A model generated the notes under the pieces. It saw only the letters and a list, made by a program, of their open reading frames with translations. It was not told the origin of the DNA and did no database searches. From contig CP040925.1 of assembly GCA_001307505.2 (NCBI GenBank), forward strand, positions 558,001-622,000: a DNA stretch of 64,000 nt, written 5' to 3'. A program made the translations under genes and the position numbers. Below, piece by piece: positions 44,676 to 52,399 of this stretch; position 1 is the stretch's first letter; each line of letters begins with the position of its first letter. The DNA is from Candidatus Phytoplasma australasiaticum subsp. taiwanense (GTDB taxonomy: Bacteria; Bacillota_I; Bacilli_A; Acholeplasmatales; Acholeplasmataceae).

Positions 44676-46022
44676 TTAACTACCTGATACATTTAATAAA
44701 CCAACATATACACTAGAACTGCCAAATCCAAAAATTTGAAATTTAAAATCATTAGCAATATCTTTAATATTATTTAATAAATCAAAAAAATTACCAGAAA
44801 TAACCACCATATTAAACGGATCTTTTATAAAACCATTCTTAATACAAAAGCCTGAAGCTTGCAAACTAAAAGATCCACTGATCTCATCTATACCTGCATG
44901 CCAACCCACTATAGAATTTACATAAATACCATCATGAACGGCATATAATAATTCTGATAAAGATTTATCACCAGATTTCAAATAACAATTGCTCATAGCA
45001 ATAGAACCATTAAAACTATTGCCTTGTGGTGATACATCAAAAAGTTTAGCAGTTTGTAAATTATGGATAAAAGTATTTAAAATCCCTTGAGTAATAATAT
45101 TTTTGCTTTGACAAGAGACTCCTTCATCATCAAAAATCGGATTAAAAAAAGCTGTCGATATAAAAGGATCATCTATAATAGTTACTTTAGGATTAGCGAT
45201 TAATTTGCCTTGACTATATTTATATTTACTCAAATTACGATAAACATATAAAGCATTAAAAATATTTTGAAAATTTGATAATAATTCTGAAAACACTTCA
45301 TTAGAAAAAACTACATGATAAAGTTTAGATGGTAAAGTTTTAGAGCCAATTTGATTCTCTCCTAATTCTAATAAACCTTTAACATAAATAGACAAATCAA
45401 AATCTTCAAATTTTTTTACAGGAAACGATTTAGTAATTTCTTCTTGAGTTTTATTATCGCCAAAAATACAATTAGTTTCTAATAAAGAGTAACTATTACA
45501 TTGTTGCAATTTTAACCCTAAAGAATTAACTATTTTTTGACACCAAAAAATTTCACTATACAACAAATTACATTTTTTAGTAAAATACTGACTAACTAAT
45601 AAACCTTGATAACATTCTTGCAATAATTTAATTTTATAATCATAAGGTATTGACTCAAAATTGAAATTTTTTTCTAAAATTGTTTTATATTTTTGAGATC
45701 CCGAAAACAAAAAATCTTTTTCATTAAAATTTAAAATTTCTATTTTTTGTTTTAAACGTTTTAAAACTTGATCTATGAAAAAATCATTATCTAAATCATC
45801 ATTTTTTTCTAAATAAATAGAAGTTTTTTTGTTTTTACATAAACCATAAATAAGATAACTAGTCGAATGATTAGCTGTAAATTGTTCTATATTTCCATCT
45901 TCTAAATTAATATCAAATTTTCGCTGTTCATATATTATAATTTCTAATCCATCTAAACCTTGTAATTGACTTTTTTGAAACCATTTTTGATAATTCATCG
46001 CATATTCACCTTTTTTGATCAA
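44676..46022 (-). CDS. pmbA: TldE/PmbA-type metalloprotease-complex subunit
   Basis: A 448-residue member of the TldD/PmbA (U62) family lacking the zinc motif, as expected for the TldE partner. Seen: the N-terminal GLDGLEIIIYEQRKFDINLEDGNIEQF, the C-terminal GSFSLQASGFCIKNG, and a closing ISGNFFDLLNNIKDIANDF with GSSSVYVGLLNVSGS. TldD-TldE heterodimers cleave unfolded or leader peptides and take part in RiPP maturation and antitoxin turnover. It overlaps tldD by four bases. Its last about 35 codons are duplicated twice downstream in a tandem array. Confidence 0.92.
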   Translation of the reverse strand: MIKKGEYAMNYQKWFQKSQLQGLDGLEIIIYEQRKFDINLEDGNIEQFTANHSTSYLIYGLCKNKKTSIYLEKNDDLDNDFFIDQVLKRLKQKIEILNFNEKDFLFSGSQKYKTILEKNFNFESIPYDYKIKLLQECYQGLLVSQYFTKKCNLLYSEIFWCQKIVNSLGLKLQQCNSYSLLETNCIFGDNKTQEEITKSFPVKKFEDFDLSIYVKGLLELGENQIGSKTLPSKLYHVVFSNEVFSELLSNFQNIFNALYVYRNLSKYKYSQGKLIANPKVTIIDDPFISTAFFNPIFDDEGVSCQSKNIITQGILNTFIHNLQTAKLFDVSPQGNSFNGSIAMSNCYLKSGDKSLSELLYAVHDGIYVNSIVGWHAGIDEISGSFSLQASGFCIKNGFIKDPFNMVVISGNFFDLLNNIKDIANDFKFQIFGFGSSSVYVGLLNVSGS

Positions 46023-47407
46023 CTACCACTAACAAGCATTTCTGTTATACGGATAGTTGGTTGACCTAGATCTACCGGAATATCTCCTGAAATGGATCCG
46101 CAATAACCTTGCACTAATTGAACATCTTTACCAACACGATCAATTTTAAACAAAATTTCTTGTCCTTTACCAATCAACATCATACCTTTAATAGGTGTTG
46201 TTATTTTACCATTTTGAATTAAATAACCAACATTTACCATAAAATTGAATTCTCCTGTATTTGGATCAACAGTTCCACCTCCCAAATATTTAGCATAAAA
46301 ACCATAATCAGTTTCTTGAATAATTTTTTCCGGATCATGAGGTCCTGCAGAAATATAAGTAGAATTCATACGTGAAGTAGGCGAATACTTATAAGATTCT
46401 CGTCTACCAGATCCTGTAGATGGCATATTTAATTTATAACCATTACGCATATCTACTAAATAAGATTTCAAAATACCATTACTGATTAAAAGATTTTTTT
46501 GTGTTAAATGGCCTTCATCATCAATTTTAGTAGCTCCCCAAGCTTCAAATATATTACCATTATCAAATGCAGTAACAAGAGAAGAAGCTATTTTTTGACC
46601 AATTTTGTCACAAAAAGGCGATAATCCTCTAGCTACTGATGTTGCTTCTAAAGAATGCCCGCACGCTTCATGGAAAATAACTCCACCAGAACCATTATTA
46701 ATTACAACAGTCATCGTTTGAGCTTTAATTGATTGTGCTGATAACATTTCAACAGATTGTTTGGCTACTTGTTGAGATATTTCTTGTAAATCTAAAGAAT
46801 TTAAAAAAACTCCAGTAGATCCTTTACCAAAACTTCTACTAAACTCTTGTATATTAGATTCGTTTTGTGCAACAGAAGTTAAACTCAAATTAACATAATA
46901 ACGATTATCATAACGAGAAATACCTCGACTATTAACTATCCAAACTTTTTGAAATTTATTTTCCAAATTGACTAAACTTTTAATTACAAGAGAATCTGTT
47001 TGACGAATTACACGAGAACAATATAACATCTTTTCAATTTTTTGTTGCCAAGTAATATCATCTAAAGGTTTTTGCGATATATTTTGTTCAAAATCAAAAT
47101 TTTTTAATAAAATTTTATTTTTATTTTTTAATAAAGGTTTATATTGTAAAATTAAATCTATAATATGTTGGTAAATTATTTTATTAGTATATAAATAAAT
47201 TTCTTGATTATTGCTTAATAATCTAATACCTAAACCATAAATATGATGTTCACGCGAACCCACTACATTTTGATCAATAACTTTCCACAAATCAGAAGAA
47301 GTATCCTCAAAAAAGAATTCAACAAAATCAATGCCTTCGCCTAAAGATAAATTAAAAATATTTTTAATTTCTTCAATATTTAACATGCAATATTTTTCTT
47401 CTTTCAT
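46019..47407 (-). CDS. tldD: TldD zinc metalloprotease subunit
   Basis: A 462-residue U62-family peptidase. The zinc-binding HEACGH (His246, Glu247, His251) is preceded by VINNGSGGVIF and followed by SLEATSVARG. The C-terminal MLIGKGQEILFKIDRVGKD and MVNVGYLIQNGKITTPIKG regions match TldD. It forms the catalytic half with TldE, encoded immediately downstream with a four-base overlap. Met8 may be the real start (MLNIEEIKNIF), with the first ATG at 47407 only marginally supported. Confidence 0.94.
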   Translation of the reverse strand: MKEEKYCMLNIEEIKNIFNLSLGEGIDFVEFFFEDTSSDLWKVIDQNVVGSREHHIYGLGIRLLSNNQEIYLYTNKIIYQHIIDLILQYKPLLKNKNKILLKNFDFEQNISQKPLDDITWQQKIEKMLYCSRVIRQTDSLVIKSLVNLENKFQKVWIVNSRGISRYDNRYYVNLSLTSVAQNESNIQEFSRSFGKGSTGVFLNSLDLQEISQQVAKQSVEMLSAQSIKAQTMTVVINNGSGGVIFHEACGHSLEATSVARGLSPFCDKIGQKIASSLVTAFDNGNIFEAWGATKIDDEGHLTQKNLLISNGILKSYLVDMRNGYKLNMPSTGSGRRESYKYSPTSRMNSTYISAGPHDPEKIIQETDYGFYAKYLGGGTVDPNTGEFNFMVNVGYLIQNGKITTPIKGMMLIGKGQEILFKIDRVGKDVQLVQGYCGSISGDIPVDLGQPTIRITEMLVSGS

Positions 47408-47471
47408 ATACTAAATTTTATATAATAATAGTTATTTTATTATTAAAAAACTAAAAAATTTCAAAAAATAA

Positions 47472-49529
47472 TTACTTAATTGATTGCAAATTTTCATTTT
47501 TTAACATTCGTAAACCATTTAAAAGAACTAAAATAGTGCTAATTTCATGCAAAAAAACCGCAAATGGTAAAAACAAACTAGTAAAAAAATTGCTAATAGT
47601 TAAAATAATAATAACACTAATCGCAAAAATCATATTTTGACAAACTATATTATTCAATCTAACAGCTACTTTATGAGTCTGAATAATTTTAATTAAATTA
47701 TTTTTCATTAAAACGACATCTGCAATATCTGCAATTGCATCTACACCTTCTTGCAAAGCAATTCCTACATCAGCATTAGCCAAAGCAAGAGCATCATTAA
47801 CGCCATCCCCTACCATAGCTACGCCCGTGTACCTTGTTTTTAACTCTTTAATTTTTGCTAATTTATCTTCTGGTAAACATTCTGCAAAAACATAATCCAG
47901 ATTTAAACATTTTGCTACATTTTGAGCTGTTTTATAATTATCACCCGTTAAAACAACTGTTTTAATATTAAGATCTCGAAAATAATTTATTATATTAGAA
48001 CATTCTGGACGTAAAACATCAAAAATCGCCATAACCATTACAACAGTATTATCACAACTAAAATAAAGCACAGTATAACCGTCTTCTAAAAATGATTGTA
48101 TTTTTGTTTCCAATTCTGAAGAAATTTTATTATTCACATAACAACTCTTTAAATCGCTATATTTAGCTACTTTATAATGTTTATCTTGATAAAAAGACTC
48201 AATGCCGATGCCAATCAAATTATTTACCTCTATATCAGAATAATCCTTATTAAAATTTTCTCCAGTAACAAAAAAATCTTTTAAATATTTTTTAATAGAT
48301 ATAGCTAAAGGATGATTAGATTTCTGTTCCATATAATAAAAAATAGATAAAAATTTATTTTTTTCATCTTCATTCAAAGAATTATCAAATAAACATTCTT
48401 TCACTATAGGTTTACCAATTGTTAAAGTTCCAGTTTTATCAAAAACAATAGCTTTAATATTAGCTAAAAAACTTAAAGCATTTCCGTTTTTTAATAAAAT
48501 TCTTTGTTTAGCTAAATAAGAAACAGCAGATAAAGTAGCTGGAATATCGGCCACAACCAAAGCACAAGGGGAAGCGACGGTTACAAAAACTATAATTTTT
48601 TCAAAAATTTTATTAAACGAATAATATTCCCAACCTTTAATAATATTAATTAAAGGAAAAAATAATAAAATTAAAAAAGATATTAACAACACAAATTTTA
48701 CATAAATTGGTTCTAAACGTTTAATTAAAGTCGCCTTTTTAGAAACATTATTCTTTAACTCATTAGATAACTTAATAATTCTAGAAAACAAATTCTGATC
48801 TGCATTAGCAGTAATTCTAATAACTAAAGTATTATTAAGATTAATATTGCTTCCATAAACCTTATCGCCTTTTTTTTTATCAACAGGTATACTTTCTCCA
48901 GTAATATTCGATTCATCAACGCAAGAGTTACCTGAAACTACTATACCATCAGAAGGAATTTGATCACCACTTAAAACAATAACTTCATCTCCAATATTTA
49001 ATTTTTCTATTTCTATTAATTGAAAATTACCTTCACTATCTCTTAAACGTGCCTGTGTAGGGGCGATTTTTAAAAGGTTTCGAATTTCTTTATGACTTTT
49101 AGTTTCTATATATTCTTCTAAAAAATTAGAAGTTGCAAAAATAATAATTAATAAAATAGCTTCATTAAAATTATGTAAAAAAACAGCTCCCAAAGCTCCC
49201 AATAACATTAAAATATGTATATTTGGAGTAAATTTACGTTTTTGCTTTGTAATACGATAAGTATCTAATAAACCTTCAATAATAACATGATAACCCGTAC
49301 AACCCAAAATTAACAAAGTAATTACTTGTTTAAATAATAAAGATTCATGATCATTCAAATTAAAAGATTTAAATACTACTACAGGAACAAAACAGAAAAA
49401 ATACAAAAATAAGCCCCAAATAAAAAGTAAAAAATGCTTACAATTATTATTGTAACCCGAATCAAAATGTTTTTTAGCATCTGCATTAGAGTTATAAATA
49501 TTATTATGTTTTTTCAAAATATATACCAT
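47472..49529 (-). CDS. P1B-type heavy-metal ATPase (SPC type)
   Basis: A 685-residue metal-transporting P-type ATPase. Seen: TGES at 210-213, transmembrane metal motif SPC at 320-322 (ASPCALVVADIPA), phosphorylation site DKTGTLT at 364-370, the HP nucleotide-binding motif (SNHPLAISI), TGDN, and GDGVNDALALANADVGIA. The last membrane segment has HEISTILVLLNGLRML, a variant of the HEGGT element of P1B-4 pumps. There is no N-terminal CxxC metal domain. SPC plus HExxT points to Fe2+/Co2+/Zn2+ export rather than Cu+ (CPC). It may balance metal import by mntABCD. Substrate is inferred. Confidence 0.9.
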   Translation of the reverse strand: MVYILKKHNNIYNSNADAKKHFDSGYNNNCKHFLLFIWGLFLYFFCFVPVVVFKSFNLNDHESLLFKQVITLLILGCTGYHVIIEGLLDTYRITKQKRKFTPNIHILMLLGALGAVFLHNFNEAILLIIIFATSNFLEEYIETKSHKEIRNLLKIAPTQARLRDSEGNFQLIEIEKLNIGDEVIVLSGDQIPSDGIVVSGNSCVDESNITGESIPVDKKKGDKVYGSNINLNNTLVIRITANADQNLFSRIIKLSNELKNNVSKKATLIKRLEPIYVKFVLLISFLILLFFPLINIIKGWEYYSFNKIFEKIIVFVTVASPCALVVADIPATLSAVSYLAKQRILLKNGNALSFLANIKAIVFDKTGTLTIGKPIVKECLFDNSLNEDEKNKFLSIFYYMEQKSNHPLAISIKKYLKDFFVTGENFNKDYSDIEVNNLIGIGIESFYQDKHYKVAKYSDLKSCYVNNKISSELETKIQSFLEDGYTVLYFSCDNTVVMVMAIFDVLRPECSNIINYFRDLNIKTVVLTGDNYKTAQNVAKCLNLDYVFAECLPEDKLAKIKELKTRYTGVAMVGDGVNDALALANADVGIALQEGVDAIADIADVVLMKNNLIKIIQTHKVAVRLNNIVCQNMIFAISVIIILTISNFFTSLFLPFAVFLHEISTILVLLNGLRMLKNENLQSIK

Positions 49530-49549
49530 TAACCCCTATAAAATGTGAT

Positions 49550-49591
49550 AGAAAAATATATAAACTTAAAAATTAATTTATATATTTTTCT
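49550..49591 (-). terminator. A/T-rich 15-base inverted repeat between spoVG and the P1B ATPase
   Basis: AGAAAAATATATAAA (49550-49564) and TTTATATATTTTTCT (49577-49591) are perfect complements. A second stem, AGATTTTTT (49635-49643) with AAAAAATCT (49669-49677), lies closer to spoVG. Either could end leftward spoVG transcripts. The stems are weak because almost all pairs are A-T. Confidence 0.45.
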
Positions 49592-49705
49592 AATTTTTGC
49601 AACAAAAAAATAATTAAAATAAATATTTTAGAGTAGATTTTTTAAATGTAAATCTAAATTATAAAATCAAAAAATCTTATAAATTTGTTTTTTTTTGAAA
49701 GAAAA

Positions 49706-50089
49706 TTAATCACAATTATAACTTTCTTCATTATTAGAATCATAATTTTGATTATTTTCTACATGATCATTTGAATTTTCTTCTGATTTTGATTCAACTT
49801 GATTCGAATCAGTTAAATCAACATTATTAGCAGAAGTTTTTGCATAAAATTCTTCTAAAACTCTTTCATTTAACATATTTCTAGTGTGAGTATTAGTAGG
49901 ATGAGCTATATCTTTGAAAGTTCCTGTACTCAATCTGGAACTAGGCATAGCAATAAAATAACCTTTGTTACCGCGAATTATTCTAACACCATGAATTACA
50001 AAACAATCATCTATAAATACACTTGAAACAGCTTTTAATCTTGGATGCTCTTTATCATTAAGTTTTATTCTAACACCAGTAATTTTCAT
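49706..50089 (-). CDS. spoVG: SpoVG regulatory protein
   Basis: A 127-residue SpoVG. The core of about 85 residues is clear: MKITGVRIKLNDKEHPRLKAVSSVFIDDCFVIHGVRII, KGYFIAMPSSRL and DIAHPTNTHTRNMLNERVLEEF. It is followed by an acidic, Asn/Ser/Glu-rich tail of 35 residues. In Firmicutes SpoVG is a site-specific DNA/RNA-binding regulator; in wall-less bacteria its targets are unknown. It is monocistronic, with hairpins downstream. Confidence 0.94.
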   Translation of the reverse strand: MKITGVRIKLNDKEHPRLKAVSSVFIDDCFVIHGVRIIRGNKGYFIAMPSSRLSTGTFKDIAHPTNTHTRNMLNERVLEEFYAKTSANNVDLTDSNQVESKSEENSNDHVENNQNYDSNNEESYNCD

Positions 50090-50280
50090 TACATACCATC
50101 CTATTATTTTTTAAAAATTTTTAAAAATTAACTTTTTTAATAAACTTAATTACTGTAAAAAATTATAAACCTTTTTTTTAATTTACACAATCTTTTATGG
50201 GATTATTTTATCACAATTTATGCACAATATTACATTAAATCAACTGATGCACTATTTAGTAATAATAAAATTCTTGATTA

Positions 50281-51108
50281 TTACCGCTTAAAATAACTCC
50301 AAAATAATTTCGCTATTTTTTGCAAATCTTCAACATTTATTTCTTCGGCTCTAATATTTAAAGATATTTGATTGTTGATAAAAAAACTAATAATTTCGGA
50401 TTTAGATATATTTAAATAATCTTGAAAATTATTAATCAATTGTTTTCGTTTTTGTTTAAAAGCAATTTTTACAAATTTAATAAAATCACCATATAAAAAA
50501 TTTTTTTTTGTTTCAGATAATTCTTTTTTAATAAATTTCAAAACTATTCCATCTACTTTTGGTTGAGGATAAAAATTAGTTTTTTTAACTATCTTTACCA
50601 CTTCAATAAAAGCCAAAGATTGACATATAACACTTAAAGAATTGTAATTTTTAACAAAAGGATGGGATAATATCCTCCATGCCAATTCTTTTTGTAACAT
50701 AATAACAAAACTTTTAATTCGTGATATATCAAAAATTCTAAATAAAACAGAAGAAACAATATGATAAGGTAGATTACCTACTAAAACTACTTCTTCTTGT
50801 TCACTATCAAAATATTTTTTAAAATCTTTTTCTATATCTCGTTTTAAAAAATTATCATAAATAATATTAATATTACTATGTTCAGCGAATAATAAAAATT
50901 TTTTCAAAGTGTAATCAATTTCATAAGCTAAAACCTTTTTTGCTTTTAAAACTAATAATTTTGTTAAAGCACCTTGACCAGGTCCAATTTCTATTACATT
51001 TTTATTGACTATATTAGCAGATTCTACAATTAAATTTAAAATATTAAAATTATTCAAAAAATTTTGACCATATTTTTTTTTAAAAATATGTTTTTCATTT
51101 TTAATCAT
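50281..51108 (-). CDS. rsmA: 16S rRNA dimethyladenosine transferase
   Basis: A 275-residue KsgA-type methyltransferase that dimethylates the two adenosines in the loop near the 16S 3' end. Seen: KKYGQNFLNNFNILNLIV, SAM-binding VIEIGPGQGALT, catalytic GNLPYHIVSS, and FYPQPKVDGIVLKF. It overlaps the upstream HD-domain gene by four bases. Confidence 0.95.
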   Translation of the reverse strand: MIKNEKHIFKKKYGQNFLNNFNILNLIVESANIVNKNVIEIGPGQGALTKLLVLKAKKVLAYEIDYTLKKFLLFAEHSNINIIYDNFLKRDIEKDFKKYFDSEQEEVVLVGNLPYHIVSSVLFRIFDISRIKSFVIMLQKELAWRILSHPFVKNYNSLSVICQSLAFIEVVKIVKKTNFYPQPKVDGIVLKFIKKELSETKKNFLYGDFIKFVKIAFKQKRKQLINNFQDYLNISKSEIISFFINNQISLNIRAEEINVEDLQKIAKLFWSYFKR

Positions 51109-52325
51109 TTAAAATCACGATAATAAAAAAAATTACGAATCTCTTTATAAGAATTTCGGTACATTATATTATTAATAATAAAAGATTCAATACTTAAAGG
51201 TTTTACAATATTATTTGCACTATGATTAAAGCCAATTAAAATTTGTTCGCCAATATTATCAACTTCCTCACGATAAGTATCTCTTAAAATATAATCATCA
51301 TAATAGTAAGTATAATAAGCAGAATCATTTTTATACTTACACTCTATTTCTTTAATAAATTCATAATTTTTAGAAATATTAGGAATACATTTCCAAAAAC
51401 AAATACGACGATGTAAAAAATCTTGACAAAGATTAGATAAAATAACATCTTTACTATCTTGAAAAGAGATAATCAAACTATTAATATAAAAATCATCAAT
51501 TTTCGAATATAATTCTAAGGATTCTTTATTAGAAAAAAAATTTTTTAATAAACTAATGTCAGATTCAAATTGATATTTTTTAGTAATTAAAAATCTAATT
51601 CTGACAAAAATTTGTTCTAAAATAATAGCAAATAATACAATTTTAGGATGACAATATACTTGTCTATACATATAATAACGACTCATTAAATAATTTTCAA
51701 TACTCGAAAGACCACTATTTCGGAACAAAATTACTAATTCACCTGAAGGAAAATTCGAAGTTTGTGGAACTTGATAAGCGTTAGTAATATCCATAATACG
51801 AATTAAACGATCAGAATCAATATAACCATAGCTAACACCAGCAAAAAAAGAATCTCTTTTTAAATAATCTAAACGATCAAAATCTAATTGACTTGTTAAA
51901 AGTTGTTTTAATAAAGTAAATTTTTGACTATTTTTATCATTTTTAATCACTTTTGCGACGTCATATTTAAAATTTTCATCTATTCTATCTAATATAGAAA
52001 AAATTTCTTTATCATTAATAATCATTTGAATAGTTTTATCTTCATGTTTAACATCAAAAACTCTTTCAAAAATATGAGAATAAGAACTATGTCCAATATC
52101 ATGTAATAAAGATGCAACCAATAAAATTAATTTATTCCTTAAAGAAAATTTTTTTTCTATTAATTGAAATTTATGAAATTCTAAAAAACGTCTAGATAAT
52201 TCATAAACACCTAAACTATGGATAAAACGCGAATGTTCAGCGCCAGGAAAAATCATATGAGCACATCCTAATTGCTTAATACGCCTTAATCTTTGAAAAA
52301 GACGAGTATTAATTAACTCTTCCAA
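51105..52325 (-). CDS. HD-domain phosphohydrolase (YwfO/dGTPase-like), 5' end lost or interrupted
   Basis: An HD-superfamily metal-dependent phosphohydrolase. Seen: LFQRLRRIKQLGCAHMIFPGAEHSRFIHSLGVYEL and LLHDIGHSSYSHIFE, giving the H...HD metal ligands. Relatives hydrolyse (d)NTPs. The only usable start in the frame is TTG at 52325. However, homology clearly extends further: codons back to 52367 read KDPVYGYIYLEYL, matching the family's N-terminal DPVHGYI motif, and the frame then runs to a stop at 52395-52397 with no ATG/GTG/TTG. A group II intron lies directly upstream, so the native start was probably separated by the insertion. The protein may depend on splicing, or begin late and lack its N-terminal strand. 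Coupled to rsmA by a four-base overlap. Confidence 0.85.
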   Translation of the reverse strand: MEELINTRLFQRLRRIKQLGCAHMIFPGAEHSRFIHSLGVYELSRRFLEFHKFQLIEKKFSLRNKLILLVASLLHDIGHSSYSHIFERVFDVKHEDKTIQMIINDKEIFSILDRIDENFKYDVAKVIKNDKNSQKFTLLKQLLTSQLDFDRLDYLKRDSFFAGVSYGYIDSDRLIRIMDITNAYQVPQTSNFPSGELVILFRNSGLSSIENYLMSRYYMYRQVYCHPKIVLFAIILEQIFVRIRFLITKKYQFESDISLLKNFFSNKESLELYSKIDDFYINSLIISFQDSKDVILSNLCQDFLHRRICFWKCIPNISKNYEFIKEIECKYKNDSAYYTYYYDDYILRDTYREEVDNIGEQILIGFNHSANNIVKPLSIESFIINNIMYRNSYKEIRNFFYYRDFK

Positions 52326-52399
52326 AAATAAATATTCTAAATAAATATATCCATAAACAGGATCTTTAATAAATACGGATAGATTAATTGCGTTTTATT

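Larger units (their letters stand above)
44280..44782. repeat. 166-bp tandem repeat, three copies, covering the 3' end of tldE
   Basis: Units at about 44285-44450, 44451-44616 and 44617-44782 match throughout. Each contains an inverted-repeat terminator plus the last about 35 codons of tldE on the minus strand, including its stop. Only the third unit is joined to the intact gene; the other two are orphan 3' ends. The array fills the 422 bases between the secreted-protein gene and tldE, and nothing else is there. Confidence 0.95.

Noticed and set aside
44280-44782. CRISPR-like or satellite array
   Set aside because: Three long contiguous 166-bp units with no spacers, derived from the tldE 3' end; plain tandem duplication.
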